Assembly: GCF_049257235.1 (NCBI RefSeq)
Contig: NZ_JBMMUF010000003.1
Span: 346,019-410,018 of the forward strand
From: Pseudoalteromonas sp049257235
Lineage (GTDB): Bacteria > Pseudomonadota > Gammaproteobacteria > Enterobacterales > Alteromonadaceae
Direction of reading: 5' to 3'
Length of the DNA: 64,000 bases
Positions 8,590-17,130 of the stretch are shown here, piece by piece; within the stretch, counting starts at the first letter, position 1, and the number at the start of each line of letters is the position of its first letter. Under the pieces are notes generated by a model. It had not been told where the DNA came from. It worked only from the letters and a program-made list of their open reading frames with translations, and did no database searches. A program made the position numbers and the translations under genes.

Positions 8590-10023
8590 TTAGCGCGCCT
8601 TAAAGAAGTTACTGCTTTGCTTGATTTGCGTATCAGGGTCGCCAAGGGTAGATAACACAAACTCAAACTCGGTCACTGGCTTTTTCAAATCATAGGGGTC
8701 GATAATGACCGACAACGGAACATCATGAGAGCGTCCTGGCGCCACTGAAAACTCAAGTTGACCGATTACTTGATAGTTTTCCAAACCGTTAATTGCCACT
8801 CGGAAGTTTTGCTCCACTTGTGCTTTGTTCAACACCTTGAGGGTGTAGGTGTTTTCCACCAGACCGTCGAAGTTAGTACGGTACAACTGATTTCTATCGC
8901 GAATAATGTCTAAGTCCATAGGAACACGCATGGCAATGTTTGTGCCCAGTGCACCAATTAACACCAACAGTATAATTGAGTAACCGATGAGCTTGCCGCG
9001 TACTGGCTTGGTTTTTTCAGCCGATGCCTCTAAGTTGCGCTCTGTGGTGTAAGAAATAAGACCTCGAGGGTAATTCATTTTATCCATCACCCCGTCACAG
9101 GCATCAATACATGCACCGCAGTTAATACACTCATACTGCAAGCCATTACGGATATCGATTCCTGTAGGGCAGACCTGCACACACAGATTACAGTCGATAC
9201 AATCACCTAAACCCAACTCTTTAGGGTCTTGTTTGCGCCCACGGGGACCTCGACTCTCGCCTCGTTTAGCGTCATAACTGACCGTAAACGTATCTTTATC
9301 AAACATCGCTGATTGGAAACGCGAATAAGGGCAGATGTGTAAGCACATTATTTCGCGCATCCAGCCCGCATTACCATACGTACAAAAAGTGAATACAATG
9401 ATGCTCAACAGCGCATAGCCACCCACCGAAAAAGTAACAAAGTCGACAACCAGTTCACGTATCGGCGTGAAGTAGCCAACAAAAGTAATGGAAGTGTACA
9501 AAGAGAATAAAATCCAGCTACCGTGTTTAGCTGATTTGCGCCAGAATTTATCAAAGTCCATTGGCCGCTGGTCGAGCTTTTTACGTTGATTTGCTGTGCC
9601 TTCGAGTTTTTCTTCAAACCAAATAAAGATAAAGGTCCACACCGTTTGCGGACAGGTGTATCCGCACCATACACGCCCGTAAAACGTCGTCACGAGAAAC
9701 AGAGCAAAAGCAGCGATCATGAAGATAAACGCGAGAATGGTAAGGTCTTGAGGCCAAAAAGTGAGGCCGAAGATAGTGAACTGCTGATTGAACAGATCGA
9801 ATAACACCGCCTGCTGACCGTTGTAATTAATCCAAGGCAACAACATAAACGCCAACATGCCGACTAGACCAATGCGATGTCTGAGGATTTGGTGCAATCC
9901 GGTAACTGCTCGGACGTAAATTCGGTTTCGTGGATTAAATCTGTCGTATTGAGCCCCAGCTGGTTTTTCAATTTTCACATCGCTGGGAATGTTTTTAACC
10001 TTAATTTGCTGCTCTTTATCCAT
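8590..10023 (-). CDS. ccoG: Cytochrome c oxidase accessory protein CcoG (RdxA/FixG)
   Basis: Membrane iron-sulfur protein that helps assemble the copper centre of cbb3-type oxidase. The 477 residues show several membrane segments (around 50-120, 170-230 and 340-360) and Cys-rich loops CGYTCPQTVW and CLHICPYSRF. Two ferredoxin-type [4Fe-4S] motifs, CIDCNLCVQVCP and CINCGACIDACD, lie near 275-315, followed by a C-terminal FixG Ig-like domain. No cbb3 genes (ccoNOPQ) are in the window, so it stands away from its usual operon. It is first in the ccoG-srkA-dsbA-dsbA series, and the 220-base gap upstream should hold the promoter. Confidence 0.93.
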   Translation of the reverse strand: MDKEQQIKVKNIPSDVKIEKPAGAQYDRFNPRNRIYVRAVTGLHQILRHRIGLVGMLAFMLLPWINYNGQQAVLFDLFNQQFTIFGLTFWPQDLTILAFIFMIAAFALFLVTTFYGRVWCGYTCPQTVWTFIFIWFEEKLEGTANQRKKLDQRPMDFDKFWRKSAKHGSWILFSLYTSITFVGYFTPIRELVVDFVTFSVGGYALLSIIVFTFCTYGNAGWMREIMCLHICPYSRFQSAMFDKDTFTVSYDAKRGESRGPRGRKQDPKELGLGDCIDCNLCVQVCPTGIDIRNGLQYECINCGACIDACDGVMDKMNYPRGLISYTTERNLEASAEKTKPVRGKLIGYSIILLVLIGALGTNIAMRVPMDLDIIRDRNQLYRTNFDGLVENTYTLKVLNKAQVEQNFRVAINGLENYQVIGQLEFSVAPGRSHDVPLSVIIDPYDLKKPVTEFEFVLSTLGDPDTQIKQSSNFFKAR

Positions 10024-10243
10024 TTTAAATCCTTACTTCCCCACTAACCTTAAAAAATATTTCAGGTACAGCCATAAGTGACGCAAGCCGCACATGCTGT
10101 GGCGATTATACCAACTCACACCTAAAAATGATGTACGCATCGCGTTTTAATTTTAGTCACTGCGCATGATGTTGCTTGCTTTTAAAACCTAGAGTTTACT
10201 AAACTAAGCGCGACAAGAAGGCCAACTAGATCAAGGTTTTTCC

Positions 10244-10588
10244 ATGAAAAAGCTATTACTGTTCGTAATTGTGTTATTTGCACTGATGAGTATTGACCAC
10301 CCTGTGATCAAGGAACCAAGAGACAAGCTGCTTGGTACAGTCATGACCGACTTAAGTGAATCAAGTCAGGTTAAACACGAAGTGAAAGCAAAAAAGGCGT
10401 TGGCGAGCATCCGCGATGCGATTTCACTTAACTCAGAACAAGACATCCATATCACGCAAAATTTGCGTACCAACGCCAACATGTTTCGCTGGGAAAAACA
10501 ATATTGTATCAACAAAGAGTTAAACGAATTCTTCTACGGTGATGACTTACTGCAAATATGCCAAATCATTGCCGCGGTGCCTAAATAA
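10244..10588 (+). CDS. Small exported or membrane-anchored hypothetical protein
   Basis: Not recognised. 114 residues beginning with a hydrophobic signal or anchor (KKLLLFVIVLFALMSI), followed by a polar helical region and two Cys near the C-terminus (QYCINKE, LQICQII) that could form a disulfide outside the cytoplasm. A 3-base gap to the next small gene implies an operon. The start is the first ATG after a gap of about 220 bases; a purine-rich SD is not obvious. Confidence 0.65.
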   Translation: MKKLLLFVIVLFALMSIDHPVIKEPRDKLLGTVMTDLSESSQVKHEVKAKKALASIRDAISLNSEQDIHITQNLRTNANMFRWEKQYCINKELNEFFYGDDLLQICQIIAAVPK

Positions 10589-10591
10589 GCG

Positions 10592-10789
10592 ATGGATTTT
10601 TCAGCGTTAAATAAAAAACAGGCAGATTCATTTGCACAGCAAAAACGCCTGTTACAGCAACTTTCCAAGGGCAAAACCGTTGTATGCCCTACGTGCAATA
10701 AGGAAATCAAGCTGGTACTGAGTGAGCCTGGTTATGCGCGCGCCCAATGTCAAAAGGGCTGTACTGACGTGCTGCTGCAACTGGGATAA
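10592..10789 (+). CDS. Small zinc-ribbon-like hypothetical protein
   Basis: 65 residues with C-P-T-C and C-Q-K-G-C pairs about 20 residues apart (VVCPTCNKEIKL ... AQCQKGCTD). This is the spacing of a small zinc ribbon, and no other domain is present. It lies 3 bases after the preceding exported-protein gene and ahead of a good terminator, so the two form a two-gene operon. Function is unknown; metal binding is inferred from the Cys pattern only. Confidence 0.65.
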   Translation: MDFSALNKKQADSFAQQKRLLQQLSKGKTVVCPTCNKEIKLVLSEPGYARAQCQKGCTDVLLQLG

Positions 10790-10793
10790 AGAC

Positions 10794-10825
10794 AAAAATG
10801 GCGAGCATTAAACCCGCCATTTTTT
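10794..10825. terminator. Bidirectional terminator
   Basis: AAAAATGGCG / CGCCATTTTT stem with an 11-base loop, followed by T6 on the plus strand and T5 on the minus strand. It lies between the convergent zinc-ribbon gene and the yecA-like gene. Confidence 0.8.
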
Positions 10826-10854
10826 GTGTGATAAAAAAGCTTGTACCAATGGTA

Positions 10855-11466
10855 TTAGCCTTGCCAATCACCCTCTTCATCAAACAAGCCACTTTGCACT
10901 GCCGCAAGTTCCACTAGCTCTGCAAAACCAAGGCTAAAATCGCCCATCAAATCAATGATGGCATCATGAAACGCTTGCTGTGATTGCTGGTTATTTTGTG
11001 CTTGCTGAATAAATTGTTCTTGTGCGCTAAACATCCCCAGCACAGATACCGCATGTGCGAGCATGTCTTTGGTTTGCTCTTCAATCGCAGGGGCGGTCAT
11101 CAATCCTTCAAGGTAATAGCTCACCCCCTGATTGAAACCGCTGGCCCATAGTTGTGCATCACTACCCGTCGTTAGGTTTTCATGCCAATGGCGGTGAAAG
11201 TGGATGTTCTGCGCTAAATTGAACCCCGTTTCGTACACCTGCTCAGCAATAACGTGATGCACATTCATCAGTGCAAACAAAATGCTTTCGTCAGTTGCTG
11301 CAGCAGCTTCACCGAGCACATCTTGCAACCACTGTTCAGGTTCAACGGGATCCGGCGCGCAGACAAGGGCAAACAGATAACCTTTCACTTTGCCAAGCTC
11401 CATAGCGCCCTTGGTTGATTGCAAATACTGTGCAAGCGCATCAAACTGCGCAAACGGAGTGCTCAT
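10855..11466 (-). CDS. UPF0149 (YecA/YgfB) family protein
   Basis: 203-residue cytoplasmic protein. The N-terminal block GYLFALVCAPDPVEPEQWL closely resembles E. coli YecA (its counterpart segment also has EPEQWL), placing it in the UPF0149 family. The Cys-rich SEC-C zinc tail of YecA is absent; the protein ends FDEEGDWQG. The ATG abuts the gspN stop (1-base overlap), so it is translated as the last gene of the type II secretion operon. A role in secretion is not established; the link is only positional. Confidence 0.75.
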   Translation of the reverse strand: MSTPFAQFDALAQYLQSTKGAMELGKVKGYLFALVCAPDPVEPEQWLQDVLGEAAAATDESILFALMNVHHVIAEQVYETGFNLAQNIHFHRHWHENLTTGSDAQLWASGFNQGVSYYLEGLMTAPAIEEQTKDMLAHAVSVLGMFSAQEQFIQQAQNNQQSQQAFHDAIIDLMGDFSLGFAELVELAAVQSGLFDEEGDWQG

Positions 11467-12230
11467 TAGAAATTAATCCGATAGCGGCCATCTGCCGTTT
11501 GGTTACCAATAAACTGCACCGCATCATGCACATCTTTGGGCAAAGAAGCATCTGGCTTAATAAAACCATTCACCGCAAGCTGCCCGCGGTCATCAAAGCC
11601 CGCATCTACTTGTAGCCCAAGTAAATTCTCCTCACTCACTTTGACATTGACACCGCCGTTAACACACGACAAGTCGCCCTCAAGTTCGCCGATACTAAAC
11701 CAGCCGTTGCGCCCTTTCACGTTGATATCAGCAGAGCTAATAGTACCAGCAAGTTCTTGGCAGTGAGGCTGCCCTAACTGATAATTATCGAGCTCAACAA
11801 AGATTCTTCCTTTGGCCTCTGTTGGTACTGGCAAGGTAACTTCTTGCAACACCTGCTGCAAAGAAATTCGAGCTCGCGTGTCATCGAGCTGAACGTGCTT
11901 GTTAGTTATGCCATAAGTAACCAGTCCATTTGCAGAGAGCTCTTCACTGTTACGTTTGTTACCTAGAACAAAGTCTGCTTTGAGCTGCATTTTCAACAGC
12001 GCATTAGCATGCACATCCCACTGTAACTTACTCACATATTGGCCTTGATAACGTAAGCCATTGACCTGACCTTGCCAAATACTGCCGCTAACAGGGCCCA
12101 TTTGCAGCCCTTTAGGCAAGTAGTCTTTGCCTAGCTGCACTGCAACTGAAGCTGGAAGCAAGGCAATTGCAAACATCAAAAAGCACACAACAAATACCAA
12201 AACAACTGATATTACTTTTTTTACTGACAT
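11466..12230 (-). CDS. gspN: Type II secretion system protein N
   Basis: Accessory inner-membrane component of the type II secretion system. One N-terminal membrane segment (about residues 5-27) is followed by a periplasmic beta-rich domain with the family pattern GPVSGSIWQGQVNGLRYQG. 254 residues, usual for GspN. It lies 2 bases after gspM. Its exact role is poorly known and many systems lack it. Confidence 0.92.
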   Translation of the reverse strand: MSVKKVISVVLVFVVCFLMFAIALLPASVAVQLGKDYLPKGLQMGPVSGSIWQGQVNGLRYQGQYVSKLQWDVHANALLKMQLKADFVLGNKRNSEELSANGLVTYGITNKHVQLDDTRARISLQQVLQEVTLPVPTEAKGRIFVELDNYQLGQPHCQELAGTISSADINVKGRNGWFSIGELEGDLSCVNGGVNVKVSEENLLGLQVDAGFDDRGQLAVNGFIKPDASLPKDVHDAVQFIGNQTADGRYRINF

Positions 12231-12232
12231 GC

Positions 12233-12703
12233 TTACTCCAATACAATACGACTAACGCGGACATGGCCCGGCTTAGGATCTAAAGACAGCTCGATGTTAG
12301 TGATGTTTACGCCATGGTTGTGTACAAGCTCATCAAGCCACGCCAGCAATTGGTTAAACGCTACACTGTCGATATTCAAGCGCAAACCATCGCCACTTGG
12401 CTGCATGCGGCTAATTTCAATTTGATAACGACTGCGAGTACGGTTTACTACCTGCGTTACATTCGTTGAAGACGCAGCTTTTACATTGCCGCCACTGGCC
12501 TTTATTTGCACAATACTTTGCTGCACAAACTGTAATAGTTCTTGCTGTTTAATAACTTGTTGTTTGGCATCATTGACCGCCGCGTTTAACGGGCGGTAGA
12601 CAACCATAACAAAGAAAAAGATCACAAATACACCGCCAGCAATCGCAAGCAAGCGCTGCTCTTGGGGTTTTAAAGATTGCCAATAGTTCGTCAACGCGTT
12701 CAT
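12233..12703 (-). CDS. gspM: Type II secretion system protein M
   Basis: Inner-membrane platform protein that partners GspL. 156 residues: a short cytoplasmic N-terminus with the typical YWQSLKPQEQRLL, one membrane segment (about 18-38), a coiled-coil stretch and a periplasmic ferredoxin-like domain ending in ITNIELSLDPKPGHVRVSRIVLE-like strands. Its ATG overlaps the gspL stop (ATGA), indicating coupled translation. Confidence 0.93.
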   Translation of the reverse strand: MNALTNYWQSLKPQEQRLLAIAGGVFVIFFFVMVVYRPLNAAVNDAKQQVIKQQELLQFVQQSIVQIKASGGNVKAASSTNVTQVVNRTRSRYQIEISRMQPSGDGLRLNIDSVAFNQLLAWLDELVHNHGVNITNIELSLDPKPGHVRVSRIVLE

Positions 12704-13905
12704 TGTGCCCCCTTAATTCTAAGTTCACCCACAACGCTTTCACCATCGTTATTCAGTGAGCCTTGTTCCACTTCAAAACCGCGTTGCTCCAAGCGAGATT
12801 TCACCTGTGCGAAACTTTGAAAGTCTTTTGCTCTGGCTCCTACTCTTAGTTCGTTACGACGCTGGTCAAAACGCAGCGTTTGCGTTACGAACTCCTCACT
12901 TTGTTGCACGATATCCGAGAAATCTTGCAACATCCCAAGAAAGTTAACACTGTCACTTTGCCCAGTGTCGCCTAATGCTTTATTGATTTGGCTACGCAAC
13001 AAATGCGGCCTTACCTTGGTGCCAGGAAACGCTCGTTCGTAAGTAGAGACAACCTGAGTTTGCAAAGACTGTGCTTGTTGCGTGTAGTAGTACCACTGCG
13101 CACCTTTGACTGAGAACATGAATACCAAGGTGATCACTGCTGCAGTAATAGCGGGACGCCATATTTTTATCCAACCACTGCTTTTCTTTTTGTAGACAAA
13201 AGGTCCTTGGCGCAAATTCAACGCTGAAGCAGCCTTGGCGAACATCGCTAAAGGTAACTCAAATTTGTCTTCATGGCTGCGTAACTCGACATCCTCAAGG
13301 TCCACAGGAAGTGGACTGTATAAGTCCAGAGCGCCAATATTGGCAGCGTGTAAGAACTGTCCTGCCCAATTGGGTTCAAGCTGAGCTGCTCGCCAATTTC
13401 CGTATCGCACTAAAAAGCTGTCATCACTGAGTGCAATAGCACTGGCACTTTGCGTTTGCGGCTCAGGCAACAACAAGGCATCCACATGCACCTGTGTTGG
13501 CATAATATCGACTTGATCACACACATCGAGCCATGCTTGTAACCACTGTTTATCCACCAAGGCGATATTCATGAAGTGCTTATCTTCTTCACTGAACGCA
13601 TCGCCATGGGCAATGAACAAGCTGTCGATATCCACGGCAACTTGCTCTTCAATCATAAAGGGTAACGCCTGAGCCAATTTACGGTTCCACTTGGTAGGAA
13701 GGGTTACCGTATGCAATTGCACTTGAGCACTAGGCAGTACTAGCGTGCATTCGCGGCTTTGCGCTTTTTCAGACAGCTCGTTTAAATGTTCAGCGTCCTT
13801 AATTTGACCGCTGCCAATAATCTCATCTTCAGCTGCGTTGTATACCAACCAATTTATTGGCTGGTTTGGGCTTTCACCCACGTGGATCAGTAAGGATTCT
13901 CTCAC
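12700..13905 (-). CDS. gspL: Type II secretion system protein L
   Basis: Platform protein linking the ATPase GspE to the inner membrane. 401 residues: a cytoplasmic actin-like domain (1-~235) including LPTKWNRKLAQALPFMIEEQ, one membrane helix (~250-270), and a periplasmic ferredoxin-like domain. Start overlaps the gspK stop by 4 bases (ATGA). Confidence 0.94.
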   Translation of the reverse strand: MRESLLIHVGESPNQPINWLVYNAAEDEIIGSGQIKDAEHLNELSEKAQSRECTLVLPSAQVQLHTVTLPTKWNRKLAQALPFMIEEQVAVDIDSLFIAHGDAFSEEDKHFMNIALVDKQWLQAWLDVCDQVDIMPTQVHVDALLLPEPQTQSASAIALSDDSFLVRYGNWRAAQLEPNWAGQFLHAANIGALDLYSPLPVDLEDVELRSHEDKFELPLAMFAKAASALNLRQGPFVYKKKSSGWIKIWRPAITAAVITLVFMFSVKGAQWYYYTQQAQSLQTQVVSTYERAFPGTKVRPHLLRSQINKALGDTGQSDSVNFLGMLQDFSDIVQQSEEFVTQTLRFDQRRNELRVGARAKDFQSFAQVKSRLEQRGFEVEQGSLNNDGESVVGELRIKGAQ

Positions 13906-14897
13906 TGCACGCCTCCAAATTTTCGCGCTACTACGGTTATATTTTTGTCATCAACGTACAGTAGCGACGTCATAGTAAATTCAAATTCTAGAAATTTTGC
14001 AGTGGTGTTGAGCTGAAAATACTGGCTCTTCACTACAAATCGGCCGTCATCCGCTTTCACGTCACGGCCACCTTGCTGCGTCACTTCATTGACAAAGTCT
14101 GCAACAGAGTCAAAACCTTCTTCTGGGCGAGCACTTATTACCGATTGCGCGCCAGACTCGCTGAGGCCATCAATCATCGCCGCCAGCAATAACGCCTGTT
14201 CTTCTTTGATGGTATTTACATTCACTGCAAAGAGTTCGTTTTCAGGCAACACACACACCAAAGGTGCTAATTTTTGCATTGCTAAAGGATTAAAACCTTT
14301 AACTAAACGCAGTTCAGACACATCTGCAAAATAGTTATTCGCCGTAAGATAAGGCACATCTCGTGATAGATATTCGTCTTCTTCTGCACCAGAGCGCATG
14401 GTAATACTGTCTTCATCAAGCCAGTCGAAAACACTATCCGCCATCGCTTCTTCGGATTCTTGCGTTGGCAAGTCGTCCACTTCTTTAAGTAATTCTAACA
14501 ATGTCTTGTGCGCAGGATTGGTGCGCACATACCCGCCTTGACTACTGCTCGCTTCAGCGCGCAAGGCATTAAGATTCAAACATGCCTGTAAATCGATAAT
14601 TTCACCACTTATAGTGCCATTATCTACCGGGAATGGCGTATTCGCCGCCAACGCCCAACTTTGCTTTAAATGCGTTTTATCTGGTTCATCGTCAATACTT
14701 TCACGCAATACTTTTTGCGCCAACGCTTCAGCGGCATAGGCGTACCATTTAGCCTGACGAAAATCATCATAGTTTGATGACTTTTGGACTTGTACCATGA
14801 GGTTAATACTCATTTGCGCAGCAATCGTTGCCCCGAGTGCCACAATAAAGAGCACAATAATAAGCGCCGCACCTTGGTGTGTGTTTCTAGGTGCCAT
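13902..14897 (-). CDS. gspK: Type II secretion system minor pseudopilin K
   Basis: Caps the pseudopilus tip with GspI and GspJ. The open frame reaches 15071, but that extra N-terminus is only the other frame of the repetitive 3' end of gspJ. The ATG at 14897 gives MAPRNTHQG^AALIIVLFIVAL, a GspK-type prepilin leader that, as usual for K, lacks Glu5. Length becomes 331 residues, normal for GspK (SAM-like domain and Asp/Glu-rich calcium-type loops such as DEDSITMRSGAEEDEY). It overlaps the gspJ stop by 11 bases. Confidence 0.92.
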   Translation of the reverse strand: MAPRNTHQGAALIIVLFIVALGATIAAQMSINLMVQVQKSSNYDDFRQAKWYAYAAEALAQKVLRESIDDEPDKTHLKQSWALAANTPFPVDNGTISGEIIDLQACLNLNALRAEASSSQGGYVRTNPAHKTLLELLKEVDDLPTQESEEAMADSVFDWLDEDSITMRSGAEEDEYLSRDVPYLTANNYFADVSELRLVKGFNPLAMQKLAPLVCVLPENELFAVNVNTIKEEQALLLAAMIDGLSESGAQSVISARPEEGFDSVADFVNEVTQQGGRDVKADDGRFVVKSQYFQLNTTAKFLEFEFTMTSLLYVDDKNITVVARKFGGVQ

Positions 14898-15678
14898 AGG
14901 CACCTCCGCGCGAGCCACCGCCGGTTCCACCACCGGTATTTGAGCCCTGACCAGTGTTATTACCACCTTGGCCACCTGAACCACCTTGATTATTACCGCC
15001 TTGGTTATTACCTGAATTGCCTGTCTGAGGCGGTTGTGGAGTTGCCCCCTGACCAGAGAGTAAAAACGCACGACGAATTGGCTCGGCGTTTTCTAAGCTG
15101 AGGTTAACTGCAACCGCCTTAGGGAGCATTTCTTTTTCCCAGTTCGGTTGCCATTTTTGTGATTCGCCATCGAAAAATTCAAAGCTGAACTCTTCAACGC
15201 CTTCGACTAACACCTGCACTCTAGGCTCACTGCCATCGAGTTGATCCACATACAAGCGATACAGCCGCTCTAAGCGGCCCTCTTGAACGCGATAGGCAAC
15301 AGCCTGCAATTCACTGCGTGGGAGCAAATATCCGGGATTGGTCCAGCCATCGCGAATAAAGGCGATGCCATCAAGCTCGCTGCCAAATAAGTATCGTTCA
15401 TGCAGCAGGTATTGCTCTTGAGTATCTCCCGCTTCATTGCGTACTTTACGTTTGCTGATTTGGCTAAAATCTTGTTCAAACATGCGAAACACGGTTTGCA
15501 TGCGCGATAGTTCGCCTAGCGTCTGCTCTGACAACTCTTTTGTTCTATTTGTTGAGTCAAATATTTGGTGCGTAGCGCCGACAATAAAGGCCATCACGGC
15601 TAGGGCAACCAGCACTTCGATTAAAGTGAAACCTTGGCTTTTGTGGTTTTGACATTGTTTATGGGCGATACAAAGCAT
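14887..15678 (-). CDS. gspJ: Type II secretion system minor pseudopilin J
   Basis: Minor pseudopilin of the tip complex. The prepilin peptidase site is QG^FTLIEVLVALAVMAF (cleavage after residue 16). The globular domain runs to about residue 212 and contains the typical LEDANAEPIRR-like ending (LENAEPIRRAFLL). Beyond this is an unusual low-complexity tail, residues ~218-263, built from Gly, Asn, Gln, Ser and Thr (for example GNNQGGNNQGG). Tails of this type are not part of the usual GspJ fold. The coding DNA at 14890-15027 is correspondingly repetitive. ATG follows the gspI stop with 1-base overlap. Confidence 0.94.
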   Translation of the reverse strand: MLCIAHKQCQNHKSQGFTLIEVLVALAVMAFIVGATHQIFDSTNRTKELSEQTLGELSRMQTVFRMFEQDFSQISKRKVRNEAGDTQEQYLLHERYLFGSELDGIAFIRDGWTNPGYLLPRSELQAVAYRVQEGRLERLYRLYVDQLDGSEPRVQVLVEGVEEFSFEFFDGESQKWQPNWEKEMLPKAVAVNLSLENAEPIRRAFLLSGQGATPQPPQTGNSGNNQGGNNQGGSGGQGGNNTGQGSNTGGGTGGGSRGGAYGT

Positions 15679-16079
15679 TATTTGCTCGCCTCTTTATCAA
15701 TGTAGGTCGCCAACTCATAAGCAAATTGTTCACGCTGCTCGTCAGTAAAAACGCTTACCACCACTTTAACGAAACTGCTGTCTGCAGTGCGCACTACGTC
15801 TTCTTGCCAATACCAAGTGCGCCCAGCCATATCTGTTTTACCCTTATGGCCATTTTTTGCAGGCCACTTATCACCTTGAGCGCGAATTTCTACTAACTGA
15901 TTCTCTGCTACCCACGAGGCATAAGTTTGCTCTTCAATAGCACTGAGGTGATTAATGTGCTCGCCACTGATTTGCATAATAGCAATGCCCGCCATGGCAC
16001 AAATACCCAAGGCAACAAGCACTTCGATAAGAGTAAAGCCTGCTTTTTTAGACATTGATTGACGTGCAAAGCTCACCAT
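15678..16079 (-). CDS. gspI: Type II secretion system minor pseudopilin I
   Basis: Minor pseudopilin, 133 residues. The cleavage site AG^FTLIEVLVALGICAM lies after a 14-residue leader if the ATG at 16079 is used; a second Met at 16055 would give a 6-residue leader. The first is chosen because it overlaps the gspH stop as TAATG. A compact globular domain with WVAENQLVEIRAQG and GRTWYWQEDV is characteristic of GspI. Confidence 0.94.
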   Translation of the reverse strand: MVSFARQSMSKKAGFTLIEVLVALGICAMAGIAIMQISGEHINHLSAIEEQTYASWVAENQLVEIRAQGDKWPAKNGHKGKTDMAGRTWYWQEDVVRTADSSFVKVVVSVFTDEQREQFAYELATYIDKEASK

Positions 16080-16657
16080 TATCTTAACTCATCTCGATAC
16101 AAGCTAACGGGTGCCATAAACTCACCTTCAACGATATAAGGCAATAGGTCTTCTTCATCGCTCTGCACTTCTATTCGCAGCTGGAATGGGCTGACTTCGC
16201 CAGAAGATAGAATCATCACCTGAGGAATGGTCATCTTTTGTAGTTCCAAGAAGTCATCATCGTCAACACCCAGCAATTGCTTCCAGTCTACTTCACTAAG
16301 CAAGCTATCTTGCGCCCATGGCAAGTCTTCTTGATTTAACGTAAGTAAAAATGGTGGGGCGAATTCTTTTGCTTTTAAAATACCTTCGGCTTCATCCAGT
16401 GGCTGCCATTTTTGATCCGCATACGTCAAAAACTCATACTTGTTATCGTCGACATATAAACCGAGTTGTTTTTGATTCAAAATGGCGTATTCAGAAGCGA
16501 AGTTAATACTCGTTTGCAAAGCAAGCGCAGCTTGCTCCAACTCTTCTTCTTGTGAATCATCAATGCTGTAAACCACGAGATTAGCCGTCAGCGCAATAAT
16601 CACCATCACGAACAGGATCTCAATAATCGTAAAGCCACGCTGATGATTCACACACAT
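16079..16657 (-). CDS. gspH: Type II secretion system minor pseudopilin H
   Basis: Minor pseudopilin that joins the tip complex to the GspG fibre. Leader MCVNHQRG^FTIIEILFVMVIIAL, then a 170-residue globular domain with FASEYAILNQKQLGLYVDD, typical of GspH. Five bases separate it from gspG. Confidence 0.94.
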   Translation of the reverse strand: MCVNHQRGFTIIEILFVMVIIALTANLVVYSIDDSQEEELEQAALALQTSINFASEYAILNQKQLGLYVDDNKYEFLTYADQKWQPLDEAEGILKAKEFAPPFLLTLNQEDLPWAQDSLLSEVDWKQLLGVDDDDFLELQKMTIPQVMILSSGEVSPFQLRIEVQSDEEDLLPYIVEGEFMAPVSLYRDELR

Positions 16658-16662
16658 TGGTT

Positions 16663-17085
16663 TTATTGCTCTTCTTCGTCCCAGTTACCGATGTCGTCTT
16701 CGGTACCTACTTCGCCATCTGGGCCCATTGAAAATACATCGATTTTACCAATTTCACCTGGATAGATAAGTTGGTAAGGGTTACCCCAAGGATCGTCTGG
16801 TAACTTTGAGATGAAACCGCCATCAGGGAAACGCTTTGGAATGGGTTCAATGCTTGTTTTTGTCACTAGCGCTTCTAGGCCCTGCTCCGTTGTCGGATAG
16901 GTTTTATTGCGCAGCTTATACATGTTCAACGCATCTTCAATTTGCTGAATATCGATGCGCGCTTTATCAAGCGCAGCTTCTTCTTGTTGTCCCATAATAT
17001 TCGGCGCTACGATAGCCATGATCATGCCAATAATTACCAGCACCACCATTACCTCTAGTAATGAAAAACCAGATTGCTTTCTCAT
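16663..17085 (-). CDS. gspG: Type II secretion system major pseudopilin G
   Basis: Main subunit of the pseudopilus. Short leader MRKQSG^FSLLEVMVVLVIIGM, with Glu5 of the mature protein for assembly and N-methylation. The C-terminal half has the conserved YPTTEQGLEALV and DDPWGNPYQ blocks and the Asp-rich calcium loop FSMGPDGEVGTEDDIGNW. 140 residues, normal for GspG. The 45-base spacing from gspF is larger than elsewhere in the operon, leaving room for a separate RBS for this highly expressed subunit. Confidence 0.97.
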   Translation of the reverse strand: MRKQSGFSLLEVMVVLVIIGMIMAIVAPNIMGQQEEAALDKARIDIQQIEDALNMYKLRNKTYPTTEQGLEALVTKTSIEPIPKRFPDGGFISKLPDDPWGNPYQLIYPGEIGKIDVFSMGPDGEVGTEDDIGNWDEEEQ

Positions 17086-17130
17086 TGTTCTTACCTCTAA
17101 TTTACTGAAATCTGTTAGTTCTGTGGCTTG

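Noticed and set aside
8589..8666. Longer srkA start overlapping ccoG by 77 bases
   Set aside because: The GTG at 8588 matches family length and follows the ccoG stop closely.
14898..15071. N-terminal extension of gspK of 58 codons
   Set aside because: It is the alternate frame of the repetitive gspJ tail, lacks a prepilin leader at its start and is not found in GspK proteins.
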